A DNA stretch of 8,511 nucleotides from Paracoccaceae bacterium (GCA_003565055.1 PXDM01000028.1:1-8511); one strand, 5' to 3'; shown: positions 1 through 6,158, numbered from the stretch's first letter. Notes: generated by a model from the letters alone, not told the origin. Made by a program: numbers and translations.

Positions 1-1161
1 ACGGACCTTCAGCAGCCCCTCCTTGTTGATCGTGGCGCCGATCACCGTATCGCCCGGTCCCTTTTCGATGGGAACGGACTCCCCGGTGGCGATGGATTCG
101 TCGAGATGGCTGTTGCCGTCCACGATCTCGCCATCGGTCGGCACCTTGGCACCCGGGCGCACGAGCATGACATCACCCACGTCAAGCTCAGACACCGGCA
201 TCTCGATCTCGGCGCCATCACGCAGAACCGTCGCGGTCTTGGCGCCCATCGTGATCAGCCGCTTGATCGCCTGGCTGGCCCGGCCCTTGGCACGGGTTTC
301 CAGATAACGGCCCAGCAAATGGAACGTCATGATCGTCGCCGCCATCTCGATGAACGAAGTCATCGGATAGACAAAGCCGATCAACCCGATCAGATAGGGC
401 GGCAGGCTGCCCATCGAGATCAGCACGTCCATGTTCGCCGTGCGGTTGGTCAGCGAGCGCCAGGCCGAGACATGCGTGGCCCAGCCGCCGCGCAGAAAGA
501 CCACCGGAAAGGCCAGCAGCGCGACGATCAGAAGGTAGCCGGGGATCGGCTGCCAGAACATGTGCGGGACCATGATCAGCATGATCAGCGATGCCGGAAT
601 CGCCGCGAACCACAGGCGGCTCCAGGCCTGCGCCAGATAGCGGTCCTCCGAGCCCTCGGCCTCGGGCGCGCGGCGCGATGTTGCTGTCTCGACCGCGTCG
701 ACCTCGTAGCCCGCGCGTTCAACCGCTTTGCGGATCGCCTGAGCATCGATTTGTGTGCCGTCAAAGCGCACCCGCACCCGGTGGCTGGCGATGCTGGTCG
801 AGACATCGGCGATCCCCGGCAGGCGGCGGATCGATTCTGACACGATCCCGGCGCAGTGATCGCTGCCCATCCCGGGCACGATCAGGCGAACCTCCGTCGC
901 CCCGCTCCTTGCAACCTCTGCAACGGCATCGACCTCGTAGCCCGCGCGCTCGACCGCTTTCCTCAGCGCAGCCGCATCGACCCGGGAAGGGTCAAAGGCC
1001 ACTTCGGCGCGGTGACTTGCAATGCTGGTGCGGATCTCACCAACGCCTTCCAGACGGCTCAGAGAGGTCTTGACGATCCCGGCGCAATGATCGCTGCCCA
1101 TGCCGGGAATGGTGAGCGTGGCAGTGGCGTGTTCGCTTGGTGTCTGAACTTTGGTGTTCAT
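1..1161 (-). CDS. copA: Copper-type P1B heavy-metal ATPase, N-terminal 387 residues (runs off the window)
   Basis: This is an inner-membrane ATP-driven pump expected to export Cu(I) from the cytoplasm. The reading frame is open from the ATG at 1161 to base 1, giving 387 codons with no stop. Two heavy-metal-associated domains lie at about residues 14-80 and 91-157. Hydrophobic helices follow at about 184-205 and 207-223, then a segment beginning NMDVLISMG and a helix ending HLLGRYLETRAKGRAS, both typical of copper P1B-1 ATPases. The actuator-domain motif TGES is at 359-362. The CPC membrane motif, the DKTG phosphorylation site and the ATP-binding domain would lie beyond the edge, so metal specificity cannot be confirmed. 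Both metal-binding domains read GMGSDHC, so the first Cys of the usual GMxCxxC is Ser. The start overlaps the methyltransferase stop by 4 bases (ATGA), which implies translational coupling. Identity as a P1B ATPase is near certain; copper is likely. Confidence 0.93.
   Translation of the reverse strand, partial: MNTKVQTPSEHATATLTIPGMGSDHCAGIVKTSLSRLEGVGEIRTSIASHRAEVAFDPSRVDAAALRKAVERAGYEVDAVAEVARSGATEVRLIVPGMGSDHCAGIVSESIRRLPGIADVSTSIASHRVRVRFDGTQIDAQAIRKAVERAGYEVDAVETATSRRAPEAEGSEDRYLAQAWSRLWFAAIPASLIMLIMVPHMFWQPIPGYLLIVALLAFPVVFLRGGWATHVSAWRSLTNRTANMDVLISMGSLPPYLIGLIGFVYPMTSFIEMAATIMTFHLLGRYLETRAKGRASQAIKRLITMGAKTATVLRDGAEIEMPVSELDVGDVMLVRPGAKVPTDGEIVDGNSHLDESIATGESVPIEKGPGDTVIGATINKEGLLKVR
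691..1122 (-). repeat. Tandem duplication of the HMA metal-binding domain within the ATPase gene
   Basis: The two HMA domains at 1122-922 and 891-691 are spaced by 77 codons (231 bp) and are closely alike. Both contain GMGSDHCAGIV and both end KAVERAGYEVDAV. The bases are also nearly identical across these parts, which points to an internal duplication kept similar by recent origin or by gene conversion. Confidence 0.8.
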
Positions 1162-1832
1162 GTGGGGTCTCCCGTATTCTTTTGCGCCCGAAAGAGCGTG
1201 ATTGCGCCGGACGGGGTGGCGAAGCTAACCGTCTCTTCGACCGGATCGAAACCCGCCTCCTGCATCAGCGTCGGCAAGACACCACGGGCGTTATGCTCGG
1301 TGTCCTCAAAACCATCGAGCCTCTGCACGGTGTTGCGAAACAGGAAGCGCATCAACGGACTTGATTGAATACCGTAATCGGCGATGTGCAGTCGGCCGCC
1401 GGGCGCAAGCGCCGCGAAGGCCGCGCGCAGGATCGCGGCCTTGCCGGCGAGCGGCACCTGATGGAGGACGAGCGAAGTGGTGACCGCCGTGAAGGGTTTC
1501 TGCGCCCCAGCGAAGCCCTCATCGAAAGACCCCTCCACATAGGTGACTTGCAGCCCTTCCGCCGCGGCCTTGGTCCGGGCCTTGGCCAGCACCTGTGGGT
1601 CCGGGTCGACGCCGATGACCTCGGCACCCGGATCAGCGCGTTTCAGCGCGCGCGTGAAGGTGCCGGTACCGCAGCCGATATCGACGATGCGCATGCCGGT
1701 CCGCGGCGCGATCTGCGCGACCAGGCGCGGTCGCCAGGATCGCTCGCGGGTAAAGGCAGCGATCGCCGCGTCATAGAACGGCGTCAGTACCCGCAGTCCG
1801 AGCGCGGGGGTATAGTCGGGGCGCGCGGTCAT
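1158..1832 (-). CDS. Class I SAM-dependent methyltransferase, 224 residues
   Basis: This is a soluble, probably cytoplasmic methyltransferase of unknown substrate. Motif I, which binds S-adenosylmethionine, is VDIGCGTG at residues 50-57, and the acidic ribose-binding loop VDPDP is at 75-79. A post-motif LAPGGRLHIADYG lies at about 142-154. This is the Methyltransf_11/UbiE-like fold at about its normal length. The start ATG overlaps the stop of the upstream 62-residue membrane protein by 4 bases, and its own stop overlaps the ATPase start by 4 bases. It is therefore embedded in the copper-efflux operon and co-translated with it. Its role there cannot be read from the sequence; small-molecule or metalloid methylation and quinone or lipid methylation are all possible. 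No Cys pattern typical of ArsM arsenite methyltransferases is present. Confidence 0.92.
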   Translation of the reverse strand: MTARPDYTPALGLRVLTPFYDAAIAAFTRERSWRPRLVAQIAPRTGMRIVDIGCGTGTFTRALKRADPGAEVIGVDPDPQVLAKARTKAAAEGLQVTYVEGSFDEGFAGAQKPFTAVTTSLVLHQVPLAGKAAILRAAFAALAPGGRLHIADYGIQSSPLMRFLFRNTVQRLDGFEDTEHNARGVLPTLMQEAGFDPVEETVSFATPSGAITLFRAQKNTGDPT

Positions 1833-2017
1833 GCCGGCCGCTCCCCGCGCCGGGCCGCGCGGCGCAACGCTAGGCCAAGCACGAGGAACAGCGCAGCGCC
1901 GAAGCCCCAGACCCAGGCATAGCCGATCATGCCGCTCCAGGGCGCGAGCGCGTAGGCCAGCGCCAGTACTGCCCAGACAGCGGCCACGGTGAAGATGAGG
2001 GTGATGTCGAATTTCAT
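1829..2017 (-). CDS. Small two-helix membrane protein, 62 residues
   Basis: I do not recognise a named family. The protein has two hydrophobic segments, about residues 6-26 and 32-52, and a basic C-terminal tail (LRRAARRGERP) that by the positive-inside rule should lie in the cytoplasm. The ATG at 2017 is chosen because AAAGGAG lies a few bases upstream at good spacing. The frame stays open upstream of it, but that extension is Arg-rich and overlaps the end of the preceding gene. The stop overlaps the methyltransferase start by 4 bases. It may be an accessory subunit of a membrane oxidase-like complex, given the oxidase-like remnant just upstream, but this is inference only. Confidence 0.8.
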   Translation of the reverse strand: MKFDITLIFTVAAVWAVLALAYALAPWSGMIGYAWVWGFGAALFLVLGLALRRAARRGERPA

Positions 2018-2033
2018 GTCCGTCTCCTTTCGT

Positions 2034-2700
2034 TCAGTGGCCATGACCAGCGCCCACCGCCTCGACCGGCAGCGCGCGCATCGTCTCGAATCCCAGCGTG
2101 GTGGCCCCATACATTCCGATCACGATGACCAGCACGCCCAGCGGGCCGAGCACCGCGGCCACGCCCGGGCGTGGCGGTATCGCGCCCTCCCATCGCGACG
2201 ATCCCGCCGCCAACACCCTTCCGCCAATCAGCGATCCCGCGACCGACAGGGGAAAGACCGTCAAGGCCAGCGCCATGACCAGCCCTCCGGCGGCGACCCA
2301 GCCCATCAGCGTGGACCAGAGCGCGGGCGCCTCGCCGCCATAGCCCGCGTCGATCACCCGGCGCGGCCCACCCAGATAACCCGCGCGCCTGATCGGCCAT
2401 GGCGTCATGCACTGCTTCCACAGCAAGGGGACGCACGCTGCCGTCAGCCTCGCCGAAACGCTGGATGAACGCCTGCACCCGCGCCTCGAAAGCCTCGGGC
2501 GTCAGCGCATCAGGCAACGAAGCCGCATGGGCGGCGTGGCCGGCGGTGACAGTTGCATCCTCGGTGGGCGTGGTGCCAAACAGCGCCAGTGGGCCGGGCG
2601 CCGCGCCATAGCCGACCCAGAGGCCGTAAAGCGCCGTGCCGCCAAACCCGGCCGCGGCAATAAAGCCTCGTCGTGTGGTGAAATGGGGTTCGTCCGTCAT
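2034..2700 (-). pseudogene. Broken gene: Tat-signal N-terminus joined out of frame to an oxidase-like membrane segment
   Basis: The frame from the ATG at 2700 gives a Tat-like signal (TRRGFIAAAGFGG at residues 9-21) followed by a periplasmic stretch to about residue 107. Beyond that the same frame becomes Arg/Gly-rich nonsense. The next frame instead gives GYLGGPRRVIDAGYGG and two good membrane segments, with strong G/C bias at third codon positions, ending at a stop at 2034, 16 bases before the next gene's start. One extra base near 2380-2387, in a GCGCGCGGG run, reconciles the halves to about 221 residues. The N-terminal half resembles, from memory, subunit-II-like proteins in Rhodobacteraceae oxidase clusters. 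The PRRVID region followed by helices resembles the C-terminal part of haem-copper oxidase subunit I. The gene may therefore be a deletion fusion rather than a simple frameshift. A sequencing error is also possible. Confidence 0.7.
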
Positions 2701-2892
2701 CGTGAAACCTTCATTCGAAGATTCCGGGCATCGCAGCAGAGAGCGTTTTTGATCTCGGGAATTGCTGCCTGCGCACCGGAACGGTTCTGCCAGACCACAC
2801 TGGAACTCACCAAAGGGCAGCGAATCGGGGTGTGATCACTTTGCTCACCATGCAGGCCGGTAAGGCGCGAGGCCCACTCAACCCGCAGGTGC

Positions 2893-2928
2893 GGCAGGCG
2901 CGCAGTTCAAAGCGACCGCGCCCCTGCC
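2893..2928. repeat. Imperfect inverted repeat just after the Cys-rich gene
   Basis: Arms GGCAGGCGCG and CGCG-CC-CCTGCC form a stem of ten pairs with a two-base bulge and a 14-base loop, starting 7 bases past the stop of the minus-strand Cys-rich gene. No T tract follows on either strand, so it is not a canonical intrinsic terminator. It might be a partial terminator or an mRNA-stabilising hairpin. The rest of the 235-base gap (2701-2935) holds no gene or promoter I can support. Confidence 0.45.
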
Positions 2929-2935
2929 AGACGGT

Positions 2936-3322
2936 TCAGGACACTTTGGGAGGGTGCGCAGCTGGCCCAGAGGCAAAGCCTTCAGGGAGGATTATCAAAC
3001 GCAAGTCGAGGCAAGCTTCGGGAAAGAATTCAGGCCCAGGCATACCCGCATTCCCGATCGCACAGCCGACGCAATGCCCGAAACTGGTACAAGAGCCGTT
3101 GGTGTGCCCGGGATCCGTTTCATCGCAGCACTCCTGGCTATCGAGCGCGCTATCGAACACCGCGCCTGCCGGGCCTTGCTCGGCAAGGTGTTGGACCGGA
3201 TGTGACTCTGCCATCGAGATGCTCGCGACTCCGAACGCCAGCACGACCAAAAGCATCGCGAACCAGCGCATCACGCGCCAGCCAATCGCCCCTGTCTTAC
3301 TGTTATTGCGAACCGCGATCAT
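2936..3322 (-). CDS. Cys-rich secreted protein, 128 residues, first gene of the leftward operon
   Basis: No named family is recognised with confidence. The N-terminus has a basic n-region and the hydrophobic core FAMLLVVLAFGVASISMA, a signal peptide with likely cleavage before ESHP at about residue 39, so the protein should be periplasmic. The mature part holds a Cys pair (65, 66) and single Cys at 78, 84, 87 and 104, and ends HPPKVS. The Cys spacing, the HP after the signal and the PPK tail match the plus-strand protein at 3566-3940. The ATG at 3322 follows AGGTGGGACAGG and gives a normal signal peptide; a GTG at 3397 would give 153 residues but leaves almost no leader after the promoter. 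A CueR-like promoter lies directly upstream, so a role in periplasmic copper binding or sensing is the best inference. Confidence 0.72.
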   Translation of the reverse strand: MIAVRNNSKTGAIGWRVMRWFAMLLVVLAFGVASISMAESHPVQHLAEQGPAGAVFDSALDSQECCDETDPGHTNGSCTSFGHCVGCAIGNAGMPGPEFFPEACLDLRLIILPEGFASGPAAHPPKVS

Positions 3323-3416
3323 CCTGTCCCACCTGAAACATGAGCCGATCAGTAATCCACTGCAGCCCCGTTCTGCATTGATACAGATCAAGCGCACCGA
3401 GGGCGCCGTCTAGATG

Positions 3417-3447
3417 CAAGTAGTCTCTCCAGTCGCTGGAAGGTCAA
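3417..3447 (-). promoter_or_regulatory. CueR/MerR-type copper promoter with operator dyad
   Basis: On the minus strand, -35 TTGACC (3447-3442) and -10 TACTTG (3422-3417) are separated by 19 bases, the over-long spacer typical of MerR-family activators. The operator ACCTTCCAGCGACTGGAGAG (3444-3425) overlaps the spacer, and its left arm CTTGACCTTCC matches the well-known CueR site of the E. coli copA promoter. The right arm is less perfect (GGAGAG rather than GGAAGGT). Transcription should start near 3410 and run leftwards into the Cys-rich gene and the copper ATPase operon. No cueR gene is present in the window. Confidence 0.82.
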
Positions 3448-3454
3448 GGGTTGC

Positions 3455-3538
3455 ATGAAAATGGATGCGGTGACGCAGGCGCTGACAGCAAAACTCACGT
3501 CGATGTTTGGTTCAGCAAGAAGTTTCTGGCTGGACTGA
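3455..3538 (+). other. Possible 27-residue leader ORF between the divergent operons
   Basis: An ATG at 3455, 4 bases after AAGGG, opens a 27-codon frame that starts MKMDAVTQALTAKL and ends SFWLD at a TGA (3536-3538). It is in the same frame as the Cys-rich gene starting at 3566, separated only by that TGA and nine sense codons. It could be a leader peptide, the relic of a longer gene, or chance. Confidence 0.25.
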
Positions 3539-3556
3539 GTAAAGGCGCGCTCTTAC
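3539..3556. promoter_or_regulatory. Imperfect palindrome just upstream of the rightward operon
   Basis: GTAAAGGCGCGCTCTTAC pairs at 7 of 9 positions around a GCGCGC centre, 9 bases before the ATG at 3566. It sits where a repressor operator or a ribosome-site hairpin would act. No clear sigma-70 promoter for the rightward operon was found in 3455-3565, so the start of that transcript is unresolved. Confidence 0.3.
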
Positions 3557-3565
3557 CATGCGCTC

Positions 3566-3940
3566 ATGAAGTGTCTTTGCACCTGTAGTTCATGGAGATC
3601 CCTGGCCGCGGCGTTTCTCGTCGCACTGCTGGCCTTTGCGCCAGCGCTGCAAGGCCACGCCGTTGCAGCGCATCCGGATCACTTCGCCGCACAGTTGCAA
3701 CAGGACGATACCGCCGAGCAACGCTCAGACTGCTGCATCGACGGAGAACGCACCGACCACGTGATGGACGCAGGGTGCAGTTCCTGTGTGCTGCCGTGCA
3801 TGTCGGCGCTGCATGCGCTTGTTCCTGGCCTGAACATGACGTCGTGCGTCGTGCCTGGCTCTCATCGCCTCACCGTCGACCAGGTCATGGGTGGCCTTGC
3901 GGCCGCGCCGGACCTCAGACCTCCCAAAACCCGCTCCTGA
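3566..3940 (+). CDS. Cys-rich secreted protein, 124 residues, first gene of the rightward operon
   Basis: The protein has a signal peptide with hydrophobic core LAAAFLVALLAFAPALQG and likely cleavage after HAVA near residue 34. The mature part contains C56-C57, C71, C74, C78 and C94 and ends LRPPKTRS. Three further Cys lie before the hydrophobic core at residues 3, 5 and 7, which is unusual. The arrangement (HP after the signal, CC, CxxC, a later single Cys, then PPK) mirrors the minus-strand protein at 2936-3322, so the two look like diverged paralogues. The ATG at 3566 has only a poor ribosome site (TAAAGG about 20 bases upstream), but an in-frame stop at 3536-3538 leaves no better start. 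It precedes the multicopper oxidase by 72 bases on the same strand. A periplasmic copper-binding role is inferred from context. Confidence 0.75.
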   Translation: MKCLCTCSSWRSLAAAFLVALLAFAPALQGHAVAAHPDHFAAQLQQDDTAEQRSDCCIDGERTDHVMDAGCSSCVLPCMSALHALVPGLNMTSCVVPGSHRLTVDQVMGGLAAAPDLRPPKTRS

Positions 3941-3978
3941 AAAATCGCACTCCGGCCGACGTGCCGGGTAAGCCGATC

Positions 3979-3995
3979 GCCGACATCCTGTCGGC
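3979..3995 (+). repeat. Small hairpin before the multicopper oxidase ribosome site
   Basis: GCCGAC-ATCCT-GTCGGC is a perfect 6-bp stem with a 5-base loop, ending 5 bases before the AGGAG (4000-4004) of the oxidase gene. It might protect or moderate translation initiation. No T tract follows, so it is not a terminator. Confidence 0.4.
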
Positions 3996-4012
3996 AAGCA
4001 GGAGCATATCTC

Positions 4013-5542
4013 ATGAGTTTTCGCTACACACGTCGCCGGTTCATGGCGACAACCGCCGCGTCGGCGGCAGCGCTGTCCCTACCCGCAGGTTTGCTTGCGC
4101 AGGCCAACAGCCCACTCCAGACCCTACGCGCCACGCGCCGCACCCTGGACATAAATGGCCAGGCAGCCACCGTCTTCGGGCTGGAGAACGCCGCGGGCCG
4201 TCAGGGGCTGATCCTCAATCCGGGCGAACGGTTCAAGGTCCGCCTCGAGAATGCGCTGGATATCGAGACAATCATCCACTGGCACGGGCAGATACCACCC
4301 AATGATCAGGACGGGGTGCCCGGTGCCCCCATGCCAGCCTTGCGACCGGGCGAGACGCGCGACTACGACTTCTCGCCGCTTGCAGGCACGCACTGGATGC
4401 ACAGCCACTTTCCCGTTCAGGAAATGCAGCTGCTCGCAGCCCCGCTCATCGTCCGCTCGCCAGAAGATGTTTCGCAGGACCGGCAGGAAGTCGTCCTTAT
4501 CCTGCAGGACTTCTCCTTCACCTCGCCCGATGAATTGATGGCGAACATCGACCATGGGCCGGGGCATGGAGCAATGGATCACGGCGCCATGGATCATGCT
4601 TCGGGCGCCGGCATGGCTGGCGGCATGATGAGCCGGATGACAGGGGGCGATCACGGCGACATGCAGGGCATGTCCCGCATGGGGGCGATGCCCGGCATGC
4701 AGGGCATGGAGATGGATCTCAACGATATCGACTTCGACGCCTATCTCGCCAACGACCGAACGCTGTCCGACCCCGAGGTTGTCAGGGTCGAGCGGGGCGG
4801 TCGTGTCAGGCTGCGCATCATCAACGCGGCGGCGGCGACCGTGTTCTGGATCGATACGGGCAGTATCGAGGGCCGTCTTGTGGCGGTGGATGGCCATGCC
4901 ATCGTGCCACGCTCCGGCCGACGCTTCGGCTTCGCGATGGGCCAGCGGCTGGATCTCGAACTCGATCTTCCTGCGGAGGAAGGCGCCTGGCCGATCCTGG
5001 CGTTGCGCGAGGGCGAGCGGGAACGCACCGGGATCATCCTCGCCTCTCCTTCAGGGGAGGTGGCGCGGGTCGCCGAACTCTCGGATGAAGCAGCGTCGGC
5101 TTTCGACTATGATCTTGCGCAGGAATCCAGCCTGCGGGCGCGGGCTTCGCTTCCTCGGCGCGATGCGGCAAGCCGCGAGATGGTCATGCTGGGCGGCACC
5201 ATGTCCCCCTATCGCTGGACCATCAACGACCGCACCTGGGGTGAACACACTCCGATCCAGGCGCGTTCAGGCGAACGCGTCGAGATGATGTTCCACAACA
5301 TGTCAATGATGGCCCATCCGATGCATCTGCACGGGCATGTGTTCCAGGTGGTCGGCATCGGCGGGCGCAATATCGGCATGCAGCGCATCGACGGCGCGAT
5401 GCGAGACACGGTGCACATCCCGCCCATGTCAATGGTCACCATCGCATTCGACGCGGGCGAGGCGGCCCGCTGGATGCTGCACTGCCATCACATGCCACAT
5501 CTCATCACGGGCATGATGACCGAACTGGTCGTTACGACCTGA
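4013..5542 (+). CDS. Tat-exported multicopper oxidase (CopA/CueO-type), 509 residues
   Basis: This is a periplasmic oxidase expected to oxidise Cu(I) to Cu(II) and reduce oxygen to water. The N-terminus TRRRFMATTAASAAALSL is a Tat signal, fitting export of a folded protein. All copper-ligand motifs are intact: HWHG at 89-92, HWMHSH at 127-132, HPMHLHGH at 435-442 and HCHHMPHLITGM at 490-501. The last supplies the type 1 Cys (491) and the axial Met (501). Residues about 181-235 form a Met/His/Gly-rich insert with repeated MDHGAMDH and MQGM units, as in copper-resistance oxidases. It is shorter than the roughly 600-residue plasmid CopA/PcoA proteins and close to CueO in length. AGGAG at 4000-4004 lies 8 bases before the ATG. 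The name copA is avoided because it collides with the ATPase. Confidence 0.96.
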   Translation: MSFRYTRRRFMATTAASAAALSLPAGLLAQANSPLQTLRATRRTLDINGQAATVFGLENAAGRQGLILNPGERFKVRLENALDIETIIHWHGQIPPNDQDGVPGAPMPALRPGETRDYDFSPLAGTHWMHSHFPVQEMQLLAAPLIVRSPEDVSQDRQEVVLILQDFSFTSPDELMANIDHGPGHGAMDHGAMDHASGAGMAGGMMSRMTGGDHGDMQGMSRMGAMPGMQGMEMDLNDIDFDAYLANDRTLSDPEVVRVERGGRVRLRIINAAAATVFWIDTGSIEGRLVAVDGHAIVPRSGRRFGFAMGQRLDLELDLPAEEGAWPILALREGERERTGIILASPSGEVARVAELSDEAASAFDYDLAQESSLRARASLPRRDAASREMVMLGGTMSPYRWTINDRTWGEHTPIQARSGERVEMMFHNMSMMAHPMHLHGHVFQVVGIGGRNIGMQRIDGAMRDTVHIPPMSMVTIAFDAGEAARWMLHCHHMPHLITGMMTELVVTT

Positions 5543-5553
5543 GATCCGCCGCG

Positions 5554-5568
5554 GCGGCAGCGATTCCG
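5554..5568 (+). repeat. Short GC hairpin after the multicopper oxidase
   Basis: CAGCG-ATTC-CGCTG is a short perfect stem lying about 15 bases after the oxidase stop, directly preceded by the self-complementary CCGCCGCGGCGG. There is no following T tract. It is possibly part of an intercistronic processing or stability element together with the larger repeat at 5580-5624. Confidence 0.35.
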
Positions 5569-5579
5569 CTGCGGACTTC

Positions 5580-5624
5580 CCCGTCCCTGAACCTTCAATA
5601 CGCCTTCAAAGCGTCAGGGACGGG
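5580..5624 (+). repeat. Perfect 11-bp inverted repeat between the oxidase and cytochrome genes
   Basis: CCCGTCCCTGA (5580-5590) and TCAGGGACGGG (5614-5624) are exact complements around a 23-base loop that itself holds ACGC/GCGT arms. The structure ends only 4 bases before the AGGAAAGGAG ribosome site of the cytochrome gene, and no T tract follows it. It may be an intercistronic hairpin controlling relative expression, or a protein-binding operator for an internal promoter. Confidence 0.6.
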
Positions 5625-5641
5625 CAGGAAAGGAGTTTTGC

Positions 5642-6103
5642 ATGAAACAATCTACCCTGCGCTTCATTCTTGCGGTCATCTTAGCCGTGACAGGTGTCAT
5701 CGCGTGGAACCTCTGGAGCAATGGGGAAGAAACCTCGTTTTCGGTAGCGGATTTGCCCGATCTTCCGGCCGACCTTGCCCCGTCCCCAATGGTTGAAGTT
5801 GTCGTTCCGGCGCGCCTTTCCGAAGCGGAGGCCATGGGCGAACGCGCCTTCGCGACCCTCTGCGCGGCGTGCCATGGAACGAGCGCTGCGGGTCGGGACG
5901 GTATCGCCCCGCCACTGGTGCACCGCATCTATCACCCCGGGCATCACTCCGATGAGGCCTTCCACATTGCCGTTCAGAACGGCGTTCGCGCGCATCACTG
6001 GCGGTTCGGCAACATGCCCCCGATCGAAGGCGTCACGCGTGCAGAAGTGAACAACATCATCGCCTATGTCCGCGCGCTTCAACGCGCGAACGGGATCGAG
6101 TGA
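5642..6103 (+). CDS. Membrane-anchored class I cytochrome c, 153 residues
   Basis: This is a single-haem c-type cytochrome acting at the periplasmic face of the inner membrane. An N-terminal hydrophobic segment at about residues 8-24 (FILAVILAVTGVIAWNLW) has no obvious cleavage site and probably stays as an anchor. A linker follows, then the haem-attachment motif CAACH at 74-78. M125 in FGNMPP is the likely sixth iron ligand, and a C-terminal helix contains NNIIAYVRALQ. Four extra His lie between the haem site and the Met (HRIYHPGHH). A strong ribosome site AGGAAAGGAG sits 6 bases before the ATG. Placement directly after the multicopper oxidase suggests it is an electron donor or acceptor in periplasmic copper redox chemistry, which is inference. 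Confidence 0.93.
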   Translation: MKQSTLRFILAVILAVTGVIAWNLWSNGEETSFSVADLPDLPADLAPSPMVEVVVPARLSEAEAMGERAFATLCAACHGTSAAGRDGIAPPLVHRIYHPGHHSDEAFHIAVQNGVRAHHWRFGNMPPIEGVTRAEVNNIIAYVRALQRANGIE

Positions 6104-6158
6104 CGGAAACCGAAACCTGATCTAGCAACCAACAGCAATACCGCGAAGGAGAAACAGA

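Noticed and set aside
106..1368. Plus-strand open frames of 244, 160 and 170 residues opposite the ATPase gene
   Set aside because: They are Arg/His/Asp-rich antisense shadows of a clear P1B ATPase and methyltransferase on the minus strand, with no domain or ribosome site of their own.
1365..1922. Plus-strand open frame of 185 residues opposite the methyltransferase
   Set aside because: The minus strand carries an intact SAM-binding motif and coupled overlaps; the plus frame has low-complexity Arg-rich sequence.
2014..2700. Single intact 228-residue protein reading straight through the broken gene
   Set aside because: After about residue 107 it turns into Arg/Gly-rich sequence, while the neighbouring frame has membrane helices and proper third-position G/C bias. 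Its ATGA overlap with the next gene is probably coincidental.
2832..3413. Plus-strand 193-residue frame opposite the Cys-rich gene
   Set aside because: It lacks a signal peptide or known motif, whereas the minus strand has a clean signal peptide, a promoter and a paralogue across the divergent region.
3592..4305. Plus-strand 237-residue frame overlapping the second Cys-rich gene and the oxidase start
   Set aside because: It runs over two well-supported genes in another frame and has Arg/Pro-rich, motif-free sequence.
4550..4720. Possible short tandem DNA repeat or CRISPR-like array
   Set aside because: The repetition is irregular and explained by Met/His/Gly codons of the oxidase insert, with no constant repeat length or spacers.
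4124..4897. Minus-strand 257-residue His-rich frame inside the oxidase gene
   Set aside because: The His richness is the antisense reading of Met codons (ATG read as CAT) in the oxidase; all oxidase copper motifs are intact on the plus strand.
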